This document shows, piece by piece, positions 1 through 6,497 of a stretch of DNA of 9,266 nt. Source of the stretch: Dehalococcoidia bacterium (GTDB lineage: Bacteria > Chloroflexota > Dehalococcoidia > GIF9 > AB-539-J10); contig JAUVXS010000070.1 in assembly GCA_030603485.1 (NCBI GenBank), forward strand, positions 1 through 9,266, read 5' to 3'. Within the stretch, counting starts at the first letter, position 1. Each line of letters opens with the position of its first letter. The notes under the pieces were generated by a model. That model saw only the letters and a program-made list of their open reading frames with translations. It was not told the origin of the DNA and made no database searches. Made by a program: the position numbers and the translations under genes.

Positions 1-206
1 GGCTTCCCGATTGGCTCCATCACGGAATGATTCCAGAGAATCTTTACCCTGTTGCTGGCTTCCTTGAGAGTCTTGGTGAAGGCGCCTTTGTCAATTATAT
101 CACCATAACTGTCTGGATGCTTGGAGAAGGTTGCTGCATAGCCCTCAAAGGTTCCTGCCTCCTCATCAATCTCTTTGACTTCGAATTTAACTGTCTTTCT
201 TTCCAT
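1..206 (-). CDS. HK97-family prohead protease, N-terminal part (runs off window edge)
   Basis: The frame begins with ATG at 206, preceded on the minus strand by GGGAGG about six bases upstream, and stays open to the window edge (68 complete codons). The translation has the signature start of the HK97-type prohead protease (peptidase family S78/U35): FEGYAATF at residues 20-27, a YGDIIDKGAF block at 34-43 and ILWNHS at 56-61 followed by PIGK. Family knowledge: this serine protease digests the scaffold part of the major capsid protein during procapsid maturation, and the His in WNH is one of the catalytic residues. The catalytic Ser would lie beyond the window. Its place after terminase, portal/MuF and a small membrane protein is the usual order, and the major capsid gene should follow. 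The family call is firm; only completeness is unknown. Confidence 0.9.
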   Translation of the reverse strand, partial: MERKTVKFEVKEIDEEAGTFEGYAATFSKHPDSYGDIIDKGAFTKTLKEASNRVKILWNHSVMEPIGK

Positions 207-217
207 AATTACCTCCC

Positions 218-460
218 TTAACGTAATCCCAGAATACTAGAGACAATATACCAAAGCGAGGCAGCGCCTATCGACCCTGCTGCCCAATAGAAGGGTCCAG
301 CAAAGGTGTGGAGCCTATTGACGATGAGTTTATTAAGCATCCCAAAAGCTGCTAACGTAACAGCATTCTGGTCGGCTTCTTTCCACCCTTTGTTTGCGAC
401 CTCTTCCATCGCTTCGCTTACCATTTTATTGAACATATAGTCATTGTCTTTACCGTTCAT
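218..460 (-). CDS. Small phage protein with one C-terminal membrane segment
   Basis: This encodes 80 residues. I start it at the ATG at 460 because GGGAGGT lies a few bases upstream inside the last codons of the portal/MuF gene; the longer open frame to 550 has no ribosome site. It begins one base after the portal/MuF stop, so the two are probably translationally coupled. Residues 1-33 are charged and probably helical. Residues about 55-78 (FYWAAGSIGAASLWYIVSSI region) form one plausible transmembrane helix with a very short tail. I do not recognise a named family. Its site between the head-morphogenesis gene and the prohead protease suggests a structural accessory or a membrane-associated assembly factor. 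A holin is possible but no lysis gene is adjacent, so no function is assigned. Confidence 0.75.
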   Translation of the reverse strand: MNGKDNDYMFNKMVSEAMEEVANKGWKEADQNAVTLAAFGMLNKLIVNRLHTFAGPFYWAAGSIGAASLWYIVSSILGLR

Positions 461-461
461 A

Positions 462-2495
462 TTACCTCCCTGTCCCAAATGCTTCGACGCACCTACAGTT
501 AATATCTTGTTCGCCTGGGTACATAGACCCATCGGAATATGGCTTATCAAAATCCTGGACTTCTAAATCCATTGCAGCATGAGCATCACGCACACGGTCA
601 TCTCGGCTAGTAATCCAGGTATGAGTCTTTACTACTCCAGACTGCCTAGCACATTCTCTTTGCCCGAAACCTGCTGCGTGGGATACCTCTGTTCTTGCTA
701 CACGCATTGCTTTATACTTTGATTGGTCAGAGTAAAATTGCCGAATATTCTTAGCGATTTGTGTAGTAGGAAGGTGCTCATCCGTTCCAGCTAAAATAAT
801 CCGCTTAACATCAAGAAGGTTGGTGGCAAGAATAGTTTTAATACTCATAGCACCATTCTTAACTATCCAGGCTCTTGTTGCCGCTGACATTGGGTCAAAA
901 ACAAATTGCTTCTGCTCTTGTTTGGAAGGTTCTCCGCCTAAATCTTCCGCAATCTCATTCCCGAAATCCTCTATAAGAGAAGCTAGAATAGCGGTCAGTG
1001 TCTTCTCCCACTCCGCTCTCCCATCATCTATCGCTTCTTTAGCAATGGCGACTAATTCTTCTGGCTTCTTACCTTTGATTGCTTTCTCAACAGCCTTAGC
1101 TTCTGCCTCATATAGTGGTAGGATTCTTTTACTTACTGCTCCCCACCAACCTACTCTCCGCATATCTATTTTTTTCCAATGGATAGCCTTTTGTTCCTCT
1201 GTTGAAAGATTAAGGGCTTTAGTCATAATACTTTTAGGCTCTTCTACTAAGGCTGACCCTGTTGGTAATAGTGTTAAAGGTAAGTATCCTCTATCCCAAC
1301 CTGGGAATTTCTCAAAGCCCATTTCCAATCTCTCATTGATTTGGCTAAAAGGTACACCCATTGCCCACAGCGTTTTTGCCTGGTCGGTCTTTTTGCCAAA
1401 ATCTTCCCGCAGTGCTATAACCTTTGAAGTATCATAGGAGATTGTAACATCGGCGCCATACATAGGAGTTATTCTTAAATTGAGGGTAGACTTAATATCA
1501 TCGAGCATGGGGACAACGACATCCTGGTATAGCGCCTTCCTTGCCTCTGCCATATTGGCATAAGTAGAATGCTCCATATCGCCTAAGAATATTGAGCTAA
1601 TCCCGAAGGCGCCGGCAATAGCACGCTTGTTAGTGAGCCTTGATTGGACAAAATCCATCTCCACTGGGGTTAGGCTCATTTGATGCCACTTGGCTCCGGC
1701 TATCACCCAAGGCATACGCCGTCTTTCTTTGCTCAGATAACGTTCTTTGACCCGGCGCTCTGCTTCTTCGTATTGTTCGTCTGTTATAACATCACTGCCG
1801 GACTGCTCGACCTCAAAAACACCATCTGGTGTTCCCCTGTTCTGCATTGATATTTTCTGAGTGTCCTGTGCCTCGTTATCAGTATCGACTGTCCTAGCAC
1901 AGGCTTGGAGAGGTCCAGTCCCCCAATAAGGATTGCCAGGATCAATCAGCATAAAATGCAGGAACTGCTCAGGTGGCACGATTCGCTGAGAGCCGTCTAT
2001 GCTTATTACCTCATAGCCTTTAAGCCATTCTCCTGGGGCACTCGATGGGATTGGATGGATAAGGTCGGGCATGACAATCCAGAATTCTCGAGGCCTGCCG
2101 CCCACAATGATTGGCTGCACTAATGAGTTGCCAACCAGCAATTGGTGGGCGATGATGAGCTCCATGTTGTCCTGCCCGGAGAACTGCGGATTGGGATTTG
2201 CCCAGACCTTGGCAAAATCATGATCAGGTATAATCTCGCCCTCTTTATCGAGAACTACCCAGGGGATGGCTGAAGCCGCCTGCACTATCTCTCGAACGCA
2301 GCGGTAGACGTCTCCTGAGATTTTATAGCCCTCACGAACTGCCTTACGCACTGTTAAATCAGTGTATATGGGCATGTCAGCGGTTTGTGTAGACAGAATC
2401 TGGTAAGGGCCCAAAGGAACCCTATCGCTTGCCTTTGGAGAGATTGCGCCGGCGAGCTTCCTGCGCACTGTATCTAATACCATTTTTTCATCCAA
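462..2495 (-). CDS. Portal protein fused to Mu gpF-like head morphogenesis domain
   Basis: This encodes 677 residues. About residues 45-400 read as an HK97-type portal protein: an early SGDVYRCVREIVQAASAIPW stretch (60-79), NRGTPDGVF (219-227), and the long helix-rich segment around TPVEMDFVQSRLTNKRAIA with FGISSIFLGD (297-306). After a charged linker (about 420-530), the end matches the Phage_Mu_F domain: ARTEVSHAAGFG (600-611), W627, the DDRVRDAH block (632-639), F649, YPGEQDINCRC (659-669). Family knowledge: the portal is the dodecameric ring for DNA entry and tail joining, and the MuF domain takes part in head assembly. The protein stops eight residues after CRC, so no toxin domain is attached. 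It overlaps the terminase stop; the 2495 start is TTG, and ATG at 2483 (residue 5) is an equally likely start. Neither has an ideally spaced ribosome site. Confidence 0.93.
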   Translation of the reverse strand: MDEKMVLDTVRRKLAGAISPKASDRVPLGPYQILSTQTADMPIYTDLTVRKAVREGYKISGDVYRCVREIVQAASAIPWVVLDKEGEIIPDHDFAKVWANPNPQFSGQDNMELIIAHQLLVGNSLVQPIIVGGRPREFWIVMPDLIHPIPSSAPGEWLKGYEVISIDGSQRIVPPEQFLHFMLIDPGNPYWGTGPLQACARTVDTDNEAQDTQKISMQNRGTPDGVFEVEQSGSDVITDEQYEEAERRVKERYLSKERRRMPWVIAGAKWHQMSLTPVEMDFVQSRLTNKRAIAGAFGISSIFLGDMEHSTYANMAEARKALYQDVVVPMLDDIKSTLNLRITPMYGADVTISYDTSKVIALREDFGKKTDQAKTLWAMGVPFSQINERLEMGFEKFPGWDRGYLPLTLLPTGSALVEEPKSIMTKALNLSTEEQKAIHWKKIDMRRVGWWGAVSKRILPLYEAEAKAVEKAIKGKKPEELVAIAKEAIDDGRAEWEKTLTAILASLIEDFGNEIAEDLGGEPSKQEQKQFVFDPMSAATRAWIVKNGAMSIKTILATNLLDVKRIILAGTDEHLPTTQIAKNIRQFYSDQSKYKAMRVARTEVSHAAGFGQRECARQSGVVKTHTWITSRDDRVRDAHAAMDLEVQDFDKPYSDGSMYPGEQDINCRCVEAFGTGR

Positions 2496-3660
2496 ACCTC
2501 ACAAGTTTCTTCGCTCTCACCATAACAGTATATCGCCTGGAGTCCATGCCGTGCGAAAAGTTGTGGGTGGTTTTGTCGGTGAGCTTGCCATTCTTGTCCT
2601 TTATATACCTGAAGTTTCTCTGCTCCTTGATACAGTTTACCGAGTCCTTTGTCCAGAACTGCTTTAACTGTCTGACTTTCTGATGCCCATATTCTACACT
2701 ATCCTGTCCCTTAATGCAAGGCTTTATGTTAAAACCATACCGATAAATCTCCTCAATGGACTTGGGCTCTGCTGAGTCAGCTATGATTTCATCATAGCCC
2801 TTTTTGATTTCCAGCTCTATCATGCGCCCAGCTATGTCCTGGTTCGTAAGCCCGACCTCATAAATTAGCTCCTGGCTGTAGATTTCGGTCGGTGTGATGA
2901 CATTTTTTGTCAGGCAAGTGGGATGGTTAGAATAGCCGAAGTCAAGGCCATAAATAATATTCCCGACCGGCAACTCATCAATCTGACTAAAATAGGGATA
3001 GACCAACCCCTCAATCTTGCCTATTCTTCCCAGGCCGTACACATTCCACCAGTTTGGGTCTTTGTCTTTGTTGGATTCAATGTTTGCCACCACTTCCTTC
3101 GGAAGAACATCAATAGCGTCTAAATAGGTAGAATGTATATAGGCACTATCTGGATAACTCAACCATCCCGGCACCATTCCAGTCTCAGTCTCATATTGAT
3201 ATGCCCAGAACTCAGATACAGGATTCCAGTCAACAAAGGTAAACCTAGCTGTCCTAATGTCTAAACCCCGGGCGGTCTCCCAGGGGACATTGTTGCCCTC
3301 ATTAATAAAAAGAATATCACGCCGGGGACCGCGCACTTTGTCCGCCTCATCAGCGCCAAAGAACTCTATTTTGCCCATACCAAAATTGTAGACATGTTCT
3401 GTTTTGTTGTAGCGGGGATTGTTGTCCGGGCTCTCATCTAGGATTCTAAAGAAGTCCCTGATAGCTCCTCTTTTCAAGTGTGGTAAGGATTCGCTTACTA
3501 TTGAGATAAGAAGAGGTGCCTTTGCTTGGCTGGCCAGGATTTGCAGGATTAGAAGGATAGACCACGTTTTGCTTGAATAAGTGCCACCTTCATTCAGAGC
3601 CCGCCGCTTGCCTCTCTGGTAGGCTTCAAGGTTCTCGTTGAAGATTCGGGTTGCTTGCAT
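2488..3660 (-). CDS. terL: Terminase large subunit
   Basis: This encodes 390 residues, a near-complete large terminase, the ATP-driven motor and nuclease that packages phage DNA through the portal. ATPase half: a deviant Walker A, GGTYSSKT, at 25-32; a Walker B ending LFINE at 117-121, with Glu121 as the expected catalytic carboxylate; and a coupling-like segment FVDWNP at 142-147. Nuclease half (RNase H-like): YGLDFGYSNHPT with Asp240, IIADSAEPKS with Asp295, and HGMDSRRY with Asp373, the expected three metal-binding acids in order. The start ATG at 3660 has only a weak GGA site; the frame is closed by a stop a few codons upstream, so it cannot extend. The first 33 bases overlap the tail of a remnant frame. 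Small terminase lies upstream and portal overlaps downstream, which confirms the role. Confidence 0.94.
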   Translation of the reverse strand: MQATRIFNENLEAYQRGKRRALNEGGTYSSKTWSILLILQILASQAKAPLLISIVSESLPHLKRGAIRDFFRILDESPDNNPRYNKTEHVYNFGMGKIEFFGADEADKVRGPRRDILFINEGNNVPWETARGLDIRTARFTFVDWNPVSEFWAYQYETETGMVPGWLSYPDSAYIHSTYLDAIDVLPKEVVANIESNKDKDPNWWNVYGLGRIGKIEGLVYPYFSQIDELPVGNIIYGLDFGYSNHPTCLTKNVITPTEIYSQELIYEVGLTNQDIAGRMIELEIKKGYDEIIADSAEPKSIEEIYRYGFNIKPCIKGQDSVEYGHQKVRQLKQFWTKDSVNCIKEQRNFRYIKDKNGKLTDKTTHNFSHGMDSRRYTVMVRAKKLVRFG

Positions 3661-3748
3661 TAACAGCTTCCATTAAATACTTGCCGATATATTCGGTATA
3701 GGCTGGGGGGATTGCTTGGGCTATCAGCTCCCTTATCTCCTTAGAAAT
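3626..3748 (-). pseudogene. Remnant gene tail, possibly the C-terminus of a DNA methyltransferase
   Basis: Between the two terminase genes a minus-strand frame of 40 codons follows an in-frame TAG (3749-3751) and ends with TGA inside the large terminase. It contains ELIAQAIPPAYTEYIGKYLM, which looks like a real protein tail: phage cytosine-type DNA methyltransferases commonly end with an AxPPAYxEYIG-like segment. No ATG, GTG or TTG precedes that motif in this frame, so it cannot be an intact gene. The same frame upstream of the TAG reads 33 codons (GLGMGLYPRTRLYVECELC region) and may be part of the same decayed gene or of another. The protein-like wording is seen directly; the methyltransferase identity is my inference and uncertain. 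Confidence 0.4.
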
Positions 3749-3898
3749 CTATTCCAGACAATCAAATATCGATGGCAGATGGCAAAGTTCACACTCCACA
3801 TATAATCTCGTTCTAGGATACAAGCCCATTCCAAGCCCCAGCGATATGTCTCTAACTCAATAAAGAAAATCGGTGTTATAACTTGCAAAATCATCTTC

Positions 3899-4426
3899 TT
3901 ACTTTGCCTCCTCATGGGGCGCTATGCCCTCCTCAATCTCCCCTAAGAGCTTTTTAGTGCTTTCGGAGGATACTGTTATCTCCAGCCGGCGGTTGTCGAT
4001 ATTAACCACCGCTCCCTCAGAGTATATCTTCTCCATTTTGTTTAGCTCGGTTATGGCCTGGATGGGAGAATGTAGTTTAATGATGGTAGTCTTTCCGCCA
4101 ACCGAATCAATAACCCTAATCTCCTGCAGGGCAGCGCTCTTTAGCTTCTCCGGCGTCAGCTTGGTCATAAAGTCAGCGAAGCGCCCTCTAAGTATTTCAG
4201 TCAATACCTGCTTGCGCTCTAAAACTGTGGCGATAGTGGCATCCTCTACAGCTTTTTGAAGCTCCGCCAAACGCTCTACTATCTTAGGTTTTCTTAGGTT
4301 TTCGTAAGCGATTACAGCAGCAGTATGGGGATTATAGCCGGCTATTATAGCCGCCTCAGTAGCATTTCCGAGTTCAAAATACTTCAGACAGAAGGTTTCC
4401 TGCTTTTGAGTGAGGCGACTTAACAT
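3899..4426 (-). CDS. terS: Terminase small subunit (Terminase_2-like)
   Basis: This encodes 175 residues. The N-terminal 55 residues match the DNA-binding region of Terminase_2 proteins: LTQKQETFCLKYF at 5-17, GNATEAAIIAGYNP at 20-33, and a second helix with ENLRKPKIVERL at 42-53. A central helical part (60-95) and an oligomerisation-like region with AITELNKMEKIY follow. Family knowledge: it recognises the packaging start on phage DNA and recruits the large subunit. The large terminase lies 238 bases downstream, an unusually wide gap for this pair, filled by remnant sequence. There is no Shine-Dalgarno sequence before the ATG; instead an extended -10 promoter ends seven bases upstream, so the message may be leaderless. 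Confidence 0.9.
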   Translation of the reverse strand: MLSRLTQKQETFCLKYFELGNATEAAIIAGYNPHTAAVIAYENLRKPKIVERLAELQKAVEDATIATVLERKQVLTEILRGRFADFMTKLTPEKLKSAALQEIRVIDSVGGKTTIIKLHSPIQAITELNKMEKIYSEGAVVNIDNRRLEITVSSESTKKLLGEIEEGIAPHEEAK

Positions 4427-4432
4427 GACTTA

Positions 4433-4460
4433 ATTGTACCATACTTTTAGTTTTAGTCTA
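4433..4460 (-). promoter_or_regulatory. Candidate extended -10 promoter for small terminase (leaderless)
   Basis: On the minus strand the 31-bp gap before the small terminase holds TGGTACAAT (extended -10, box 4433-4438) with a weak -35 TAGACT (4455-4460) at 16-bp spacing. The expected start of transcription, about seven bases after the box, is the A of the terminase ATG at 4426. This fits the missing ribosome site. The motif match is visible; promoter activity is inferred. Confidence 0.45.
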
Positions 4461-4997
4461 GCACTTAGGGAATTCCTGCCTTAACTCATATCCAACGCCA
4501 GACTTTTTAGCACAGTGATTAAACAAGGGTTTCAAATTATCTTTAAGGAAAATCGGGACATCTGCCCCATTCGCTGCTTGGCAGATTTCATTGACCCACT
4601 CTATCCTGGGTTGTGCTGTCCACCGATTACCATAGGGCATCAGTGTTAGGTCGGGGTGTTTACTTCCTAGCCATGCCATTTCAACCATTGTTCCTGTGCA
4701 AGCTCCTATGATAAGCCAGTTGATGCCATACAATTTAAGACCTTTAGCCCATTGGTTTATCGCATCATCATCGGCGGGAAAATCACCCCACTTTAATAGA
4801 GGTTCTATTGAAATATATCTGACCTCAGCCTGTATATCTCCCAGCACCAAACAGGCTTCAACAAACATAATATGATTTGTAGCCGTCACCCCAACCCAGC
4901 AATTTCTAGGGAATGGACTCCACTTGATTAGGTTCTGTGGCTGCTTGGTTAGAAGCTGGAAGGTATGCTCTGGGCAAAGTTCATTGGCATTGAGCAA
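4458..4997 (-). CDS. DUF5131 (phage Gp37/Gp68 family) protein, N-terminally truncated
   Basis: This open frame of 179 residues carries the C-terminal part of the DUF5131 family, phage proteins of unproven function: HTFQLLTKQPQNL (residues 11-23), NCWVGVTATN (32-41), RYISIEPLL (60-68), WLIIGACTG (94-102) and the closing VPIFLKDNL. Full family members begin earlier with a cysteine-bearing WNPxxGC-type segment; here that part is absent. The only available start is TTG at 4997, directly after an in-frame TGA and without a ribosome site. The sequence just upstream, in another frame, codes for the start of an unrelated radical-SAM gene. I read this as the downstream half of a deletion fusion, probably not functional, although it could still be translated by re-initiation. 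Confidence 0.75.
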   Translation of the reverse strand: MLNANELCPEHTFQLLTKQPQNLIKWSPFPRNCWVGVTATNHIMFVEACLVLGDIQAEVRYISIEPLLKWGDFPADDDAINQWAKGLKLYGINWLIIGACTGTMVEMAWLGSKHPDLTLMPYGNRWTAQPRIEWVNEICQAANGADVPIFLKDNLKPLFNHCAKKSGVGYELRQEFPKC

Positions 4998-5041
4998 TCA
5001 GCTACTTCACCAGACCAACGTGGTGAAAGATAATAATCCAT
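4949..5041 (-). pseudogene. N-terminal remnant of a radical-SAM (spore photoproduct lyase-like) gene
   Basis: An ATG at 5041 directly abuts the ParB-like gene's stop (TAAATG) and opens a 30-codon frame. The first 20 residues, YYLSPRWSGEVADCSMPM in the middle, resemble the start of phage and bacterial SPL-type radical-SAM proteins, where an SGE-x-DCSMP-x-TFD segment precedes the CxxxCxxC iron-sulfur motif. Here the cysteine motif is missing. After residue 20 the frame runs out of phase through the DUF5131 gene and stops at 4949. The truncation is seen directly; the family name rests on my memory of the conserved segment. Confidence 0.55.
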
Positions 5042-5623
5042 TTATTCTATATCCTCAAGTTTAATTATACGCCTATTTTCAGGAAGGTTTTCTAGACCTA
5101 ATCGCTTTAGCCAAATCAACCGTTCCTCTTCATCTTTATATACCAAAAGAAAATACCTTCCACGTGTATCTTCACCTTCTAACTCTGGTGGTAATAATTT
5201 GGTTGGCAAATCATCATCTGTTGGATGAAATTGCGTCATCAAGTCCTCAATTCCTTTAAGGTCAAACCCCGTCACTTCCAAGTCCAGCTCCCCAGTATCC
5301 AGTATCTCTAAAAGGTCTTTAAGCATTGGAATATCCCAGTCGGTCTCATCCTGCAATCGGTTGTCAGCTATCATATAAGCTAGTGCTTTATTCCCCTTTA
5401 AGGGCAGCCGAATAATCGGCACCTCTTTAAGTCCTGCCTTTTGAGCGGCCTTCAGGCGAGCATGGCCGGCCAGAATATAGTTGTCCTTTGAGACTAATAT
5501 AGGATTAGTGAAGCCGAACTCATTCAAACTCTTAACCAGTTTGTCGATGGCCGAGTCCGGATGGGTTCGCGGGTTCTGAGGATGGGGACGGAGCTTGCCT
5601 ATCTTAATGGTTTGGATTTCCAT
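5042..5623 (-). CDS. ParB/sulfiredoxin-like nuclease-domain protein
   Basis: This encodes 193 residues. The N-terminal 95 residues form a ParB N-terminal-like domain: I-KIGKLRPHPQNPRTHPDSAI (6-26), a helix KLVKSLNEFGF (28-38), PILVSKDNYILAGHARLKAA (41-60) with the GHxRxxAA nucleotide-binding motif, then VPIIRL and the ALAYMIADNRLQDET segment. The C-terminal half is charged and lacks the helix-turn-helix of chromosomal ParB, so partition is unlikely. Phage relatives often sit beside or fused to DNA methylases, and a DNA-modification or regulatory role is the usual guess. The ATG overlaps nothing but follows the ribbon-helix-helix stop directly (TGAATG), so translation is likely coupled. A decayed radical-SAM/DUF5131 pair follows with no gap. 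Confidence 0.88.
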   Translation of the reverse strand: MEIQTIKIGKLRPHPQNPRTHPDSAIDKLVKSLNEFGFTNPILVSKDNYILAGHARLKAAQKAGLKEVPIIRLPLKGNKALAYMIADNRLQDETDWDIPMLKDLLEILDTGELDLEVTGFDLKGIEDLMTQFHPTDDDLPTKLLPPELEGEDTRGRYFLLVYKDEEERLIWLKRLGLENLPENRRIIKLEDIE

Positions 5624-5812
5624 TCACTTAGTCCAGATTCTCTTTTGGAGTAGCCGAGCAAAGAAGCCCTTGGTCGCTTTGCGTGCAATGACGGGATTCT
5701 CCCAGTCATCCAGGAGATACTTAATTATAGCATCGTAACTATGCCCCTTGTTGCCGAGCTTGTCAAGGCGCTCTTTGGTCTCCAAACTGATTGCTATTGT
5801 GGTTTTATTCAT
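5624..5812 (-). CDS. Ribbon-helix-helix type small DNA-binding protein
   Basis: This encodes 62 residues. The first 35 have the ribbon-helix-helix pattern: a short strand TTIAIS (4-9), then ETKERLDKLGNKG and SYDAIIKYLLDD, the two helices. This resembles VapB/CopG-like and archaeal antitoxin-type regulators. The tail (40-62) is basic. AAGGAGAG lies just upstream of the ATG, and the previous gene's stop is eight bases away. The stop abuts the ParB-like start. Proteins of this class bind operator DNA as dimers. No toxin partner (PIN or RelE-like) is next to it, so an antitoxin role has no support here; a phage regulator is more likely. Confidence 0.75.
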   Translation of the reverse strand: MNKTTIAISLETKERLDKLGNKGHSYDAIIKYLLDDWENPVIARKATKGFFARLLQKRIWTK

Positions 5813-5820
5813 CTCTCTCC

Positions 5821-6108
5821 TTAATCATCAGGGTCGACGTGGGCTACTTGGCCGCTTTCACAAAGACCCTGCCAGGCTATAGCTTTTTCCCTTTCCTGCT
5901 CTTTAAGGACTTCGCCTAACTGGACATAGCCAAGGGATTTAACTAGTTGCAACAATCCTTCTGTTCTAAGTTCAAGGAATCTATCTCTGTTGGCTGCAAT
6001 TTTTCTCGCACAGTCATCACAAATTAAAGAGCAATGCCCTCCACAGTTATCTGGAATAATCTCTACTAAGTAATTCCTTATCTTCCTTATTGCTTTATCT
6101 TGTGCCAT
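5821..6108 (-). CDS. Small phage protein with a CxxxC...CxxC cysteine cluster
   Basis: This encodes 95 residues. I chose the ATG at 6108 because AGGAGG sits six bases upstream; the open frame extends to 6201 but without a ribosome site and mostly over the previous gene. Cysteines at 22, 26, 30 and 33 (NCGGHCSLICDDC) could bind zinc in a compact knuckle. The flanks are helical and charged, and the end is acidic (HVDPDD). It overlaps the end of the preceding Cys-rich gene by 14 bases. I do not recognise a named family. The context of many tiny cysteine proteins suggests a phage accessory or host-interaction protein. Confidence 0.7.
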   Translation of the reverse strand: MAQDKAIRKIRNYLVEIIPDNCGGHCSLICDDCARKIAANRDRFLELRTEGLLQLVKSLGYVQLGEVLKEQEREKAIAWQGLCESGQVAHVDPDD

Positions 6109-6283
6109 CTTTAACCTCCTCTGGGTTTGGAACATATCCATCATCATAATACCTCTTGCAAGTTGAACATGGGTCAGGGGTACAAAGAGCAATTTGGTCA
6201 TAGCCTGGTAATTTTAGAGACTCACGGTATGCACAAAGTTCCTTATAGAATTTACAATTCTTTGACTTACAACCCCTTCTCAT
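6095..6283 (-). CDS. Cysteine-rich small phage protein
   Basis: This encodes 62 residues with six cysteines at 5, 10, 17, 34, 39 and 42 (CKSKNCKFY near the start; LCTPDPCSTCKRYY in the middle), probably a zinc-binding fold. AAAGGAGG lies six bases before the ATG, inside one copy of a duplicated ~33-nt segment. The last 14 bases overlap the next gene. I do not recognise a named family, but the cysteine pattern, the strong ribosome site and codon-level overlap support a real gene. Confidence 0.75.
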   Translation of the reverse strand: MRRGCKSKNCKFYKELCAYRESLKLPGYDQIALCTPDPCSTCKRYYDDGYVPNPEEVKDGTR

Positions 6284-6290
6284 AGCCGAC

Positions 6291-6323
6291 CTCCTTTCTA
6301 TTCCAGCCCTACCCTGCTGACTA
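6291..6323 (-). repeat. Duplicated ribosome-site segment, copy A
   Basis: The minus-strand sequence ends in GGCTGGAATAGAAAGGAG, an 18-base exact match to 6514-6531, with about 15 further bases that match imperfectly. Copy A spans the stop codon of the gene ending at 6321 and supplies the AAAGGAGG site of the next gene (ATG at 6283). Confidence 0.7.
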
Positions 6324-6497
6324 CTGAGCTAGTTCAACTTCAAAATACTTGCCACAATTCAGACACTTATAACAAGCAACATTCTCACCTGCCCCATAAT
6401 CTTTATCCTCAATATACTCTGCGTCAGGATGCTGTGCAAACTCAGCTTTCTCTGGTGTCCAAGGATTCTCCTTTGTACAGATAAATCTCACTATCAC
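6321..6497 (-). CDS. Zinc-ribbon-like small phage protein (GTG start)
   Basis: This 58-residue gene uses GTG at 6497, six bases after AAAGGAG. Residues 4-17 read RFICTKENPWTPEK, and residues 42-50 hold CYKCLNCGK, so three cysteines plus Cys7 and His23 could form a zinc site. The end is YFEVELAQ. The wording and the strong ribosome site argue for a real gene. It overlaps the preceding 61-codon frame by 56 bases in another phase, which is more than usual for this phage. The stop lies inside repeat copy A. No named family recognised. Confidence 0.65.
   Translation of the reverse strand: MIVRFICTKENPWTPEKAEFAQHPDAEYIEDKDYGAGENVACYKCLNCGKYFEVELAQ

Noticed and set aside
461..550. Upstream start for the small membrane protein
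   Set aside because: The extension lies over the MuF coding end and has no ribosome site; GGGAGGT marks the ATG at 460.
820..1437. Plus-strand open frame of 205 codons
   Set aside because: It lies wholly inside the portal/MuF gene on the other strand and has no recognisable protein pattern or neighbours on the plus strand.
3733..3915. Minus-strand 60-codon frame after the small terminase
   Set aside because: It has no ribosome site and a Trp/Tyr/Arg-rich, unconvincing composition; parallel frames in the same bases look more protein-like but are broken. Treated as part of the remnant gap.
6109..6201. Upstream start for the 95-residue cysteine protein
   Set aside because: The added part overlaps another gene almost fully; AGGAGG marks the ATG at 6108.
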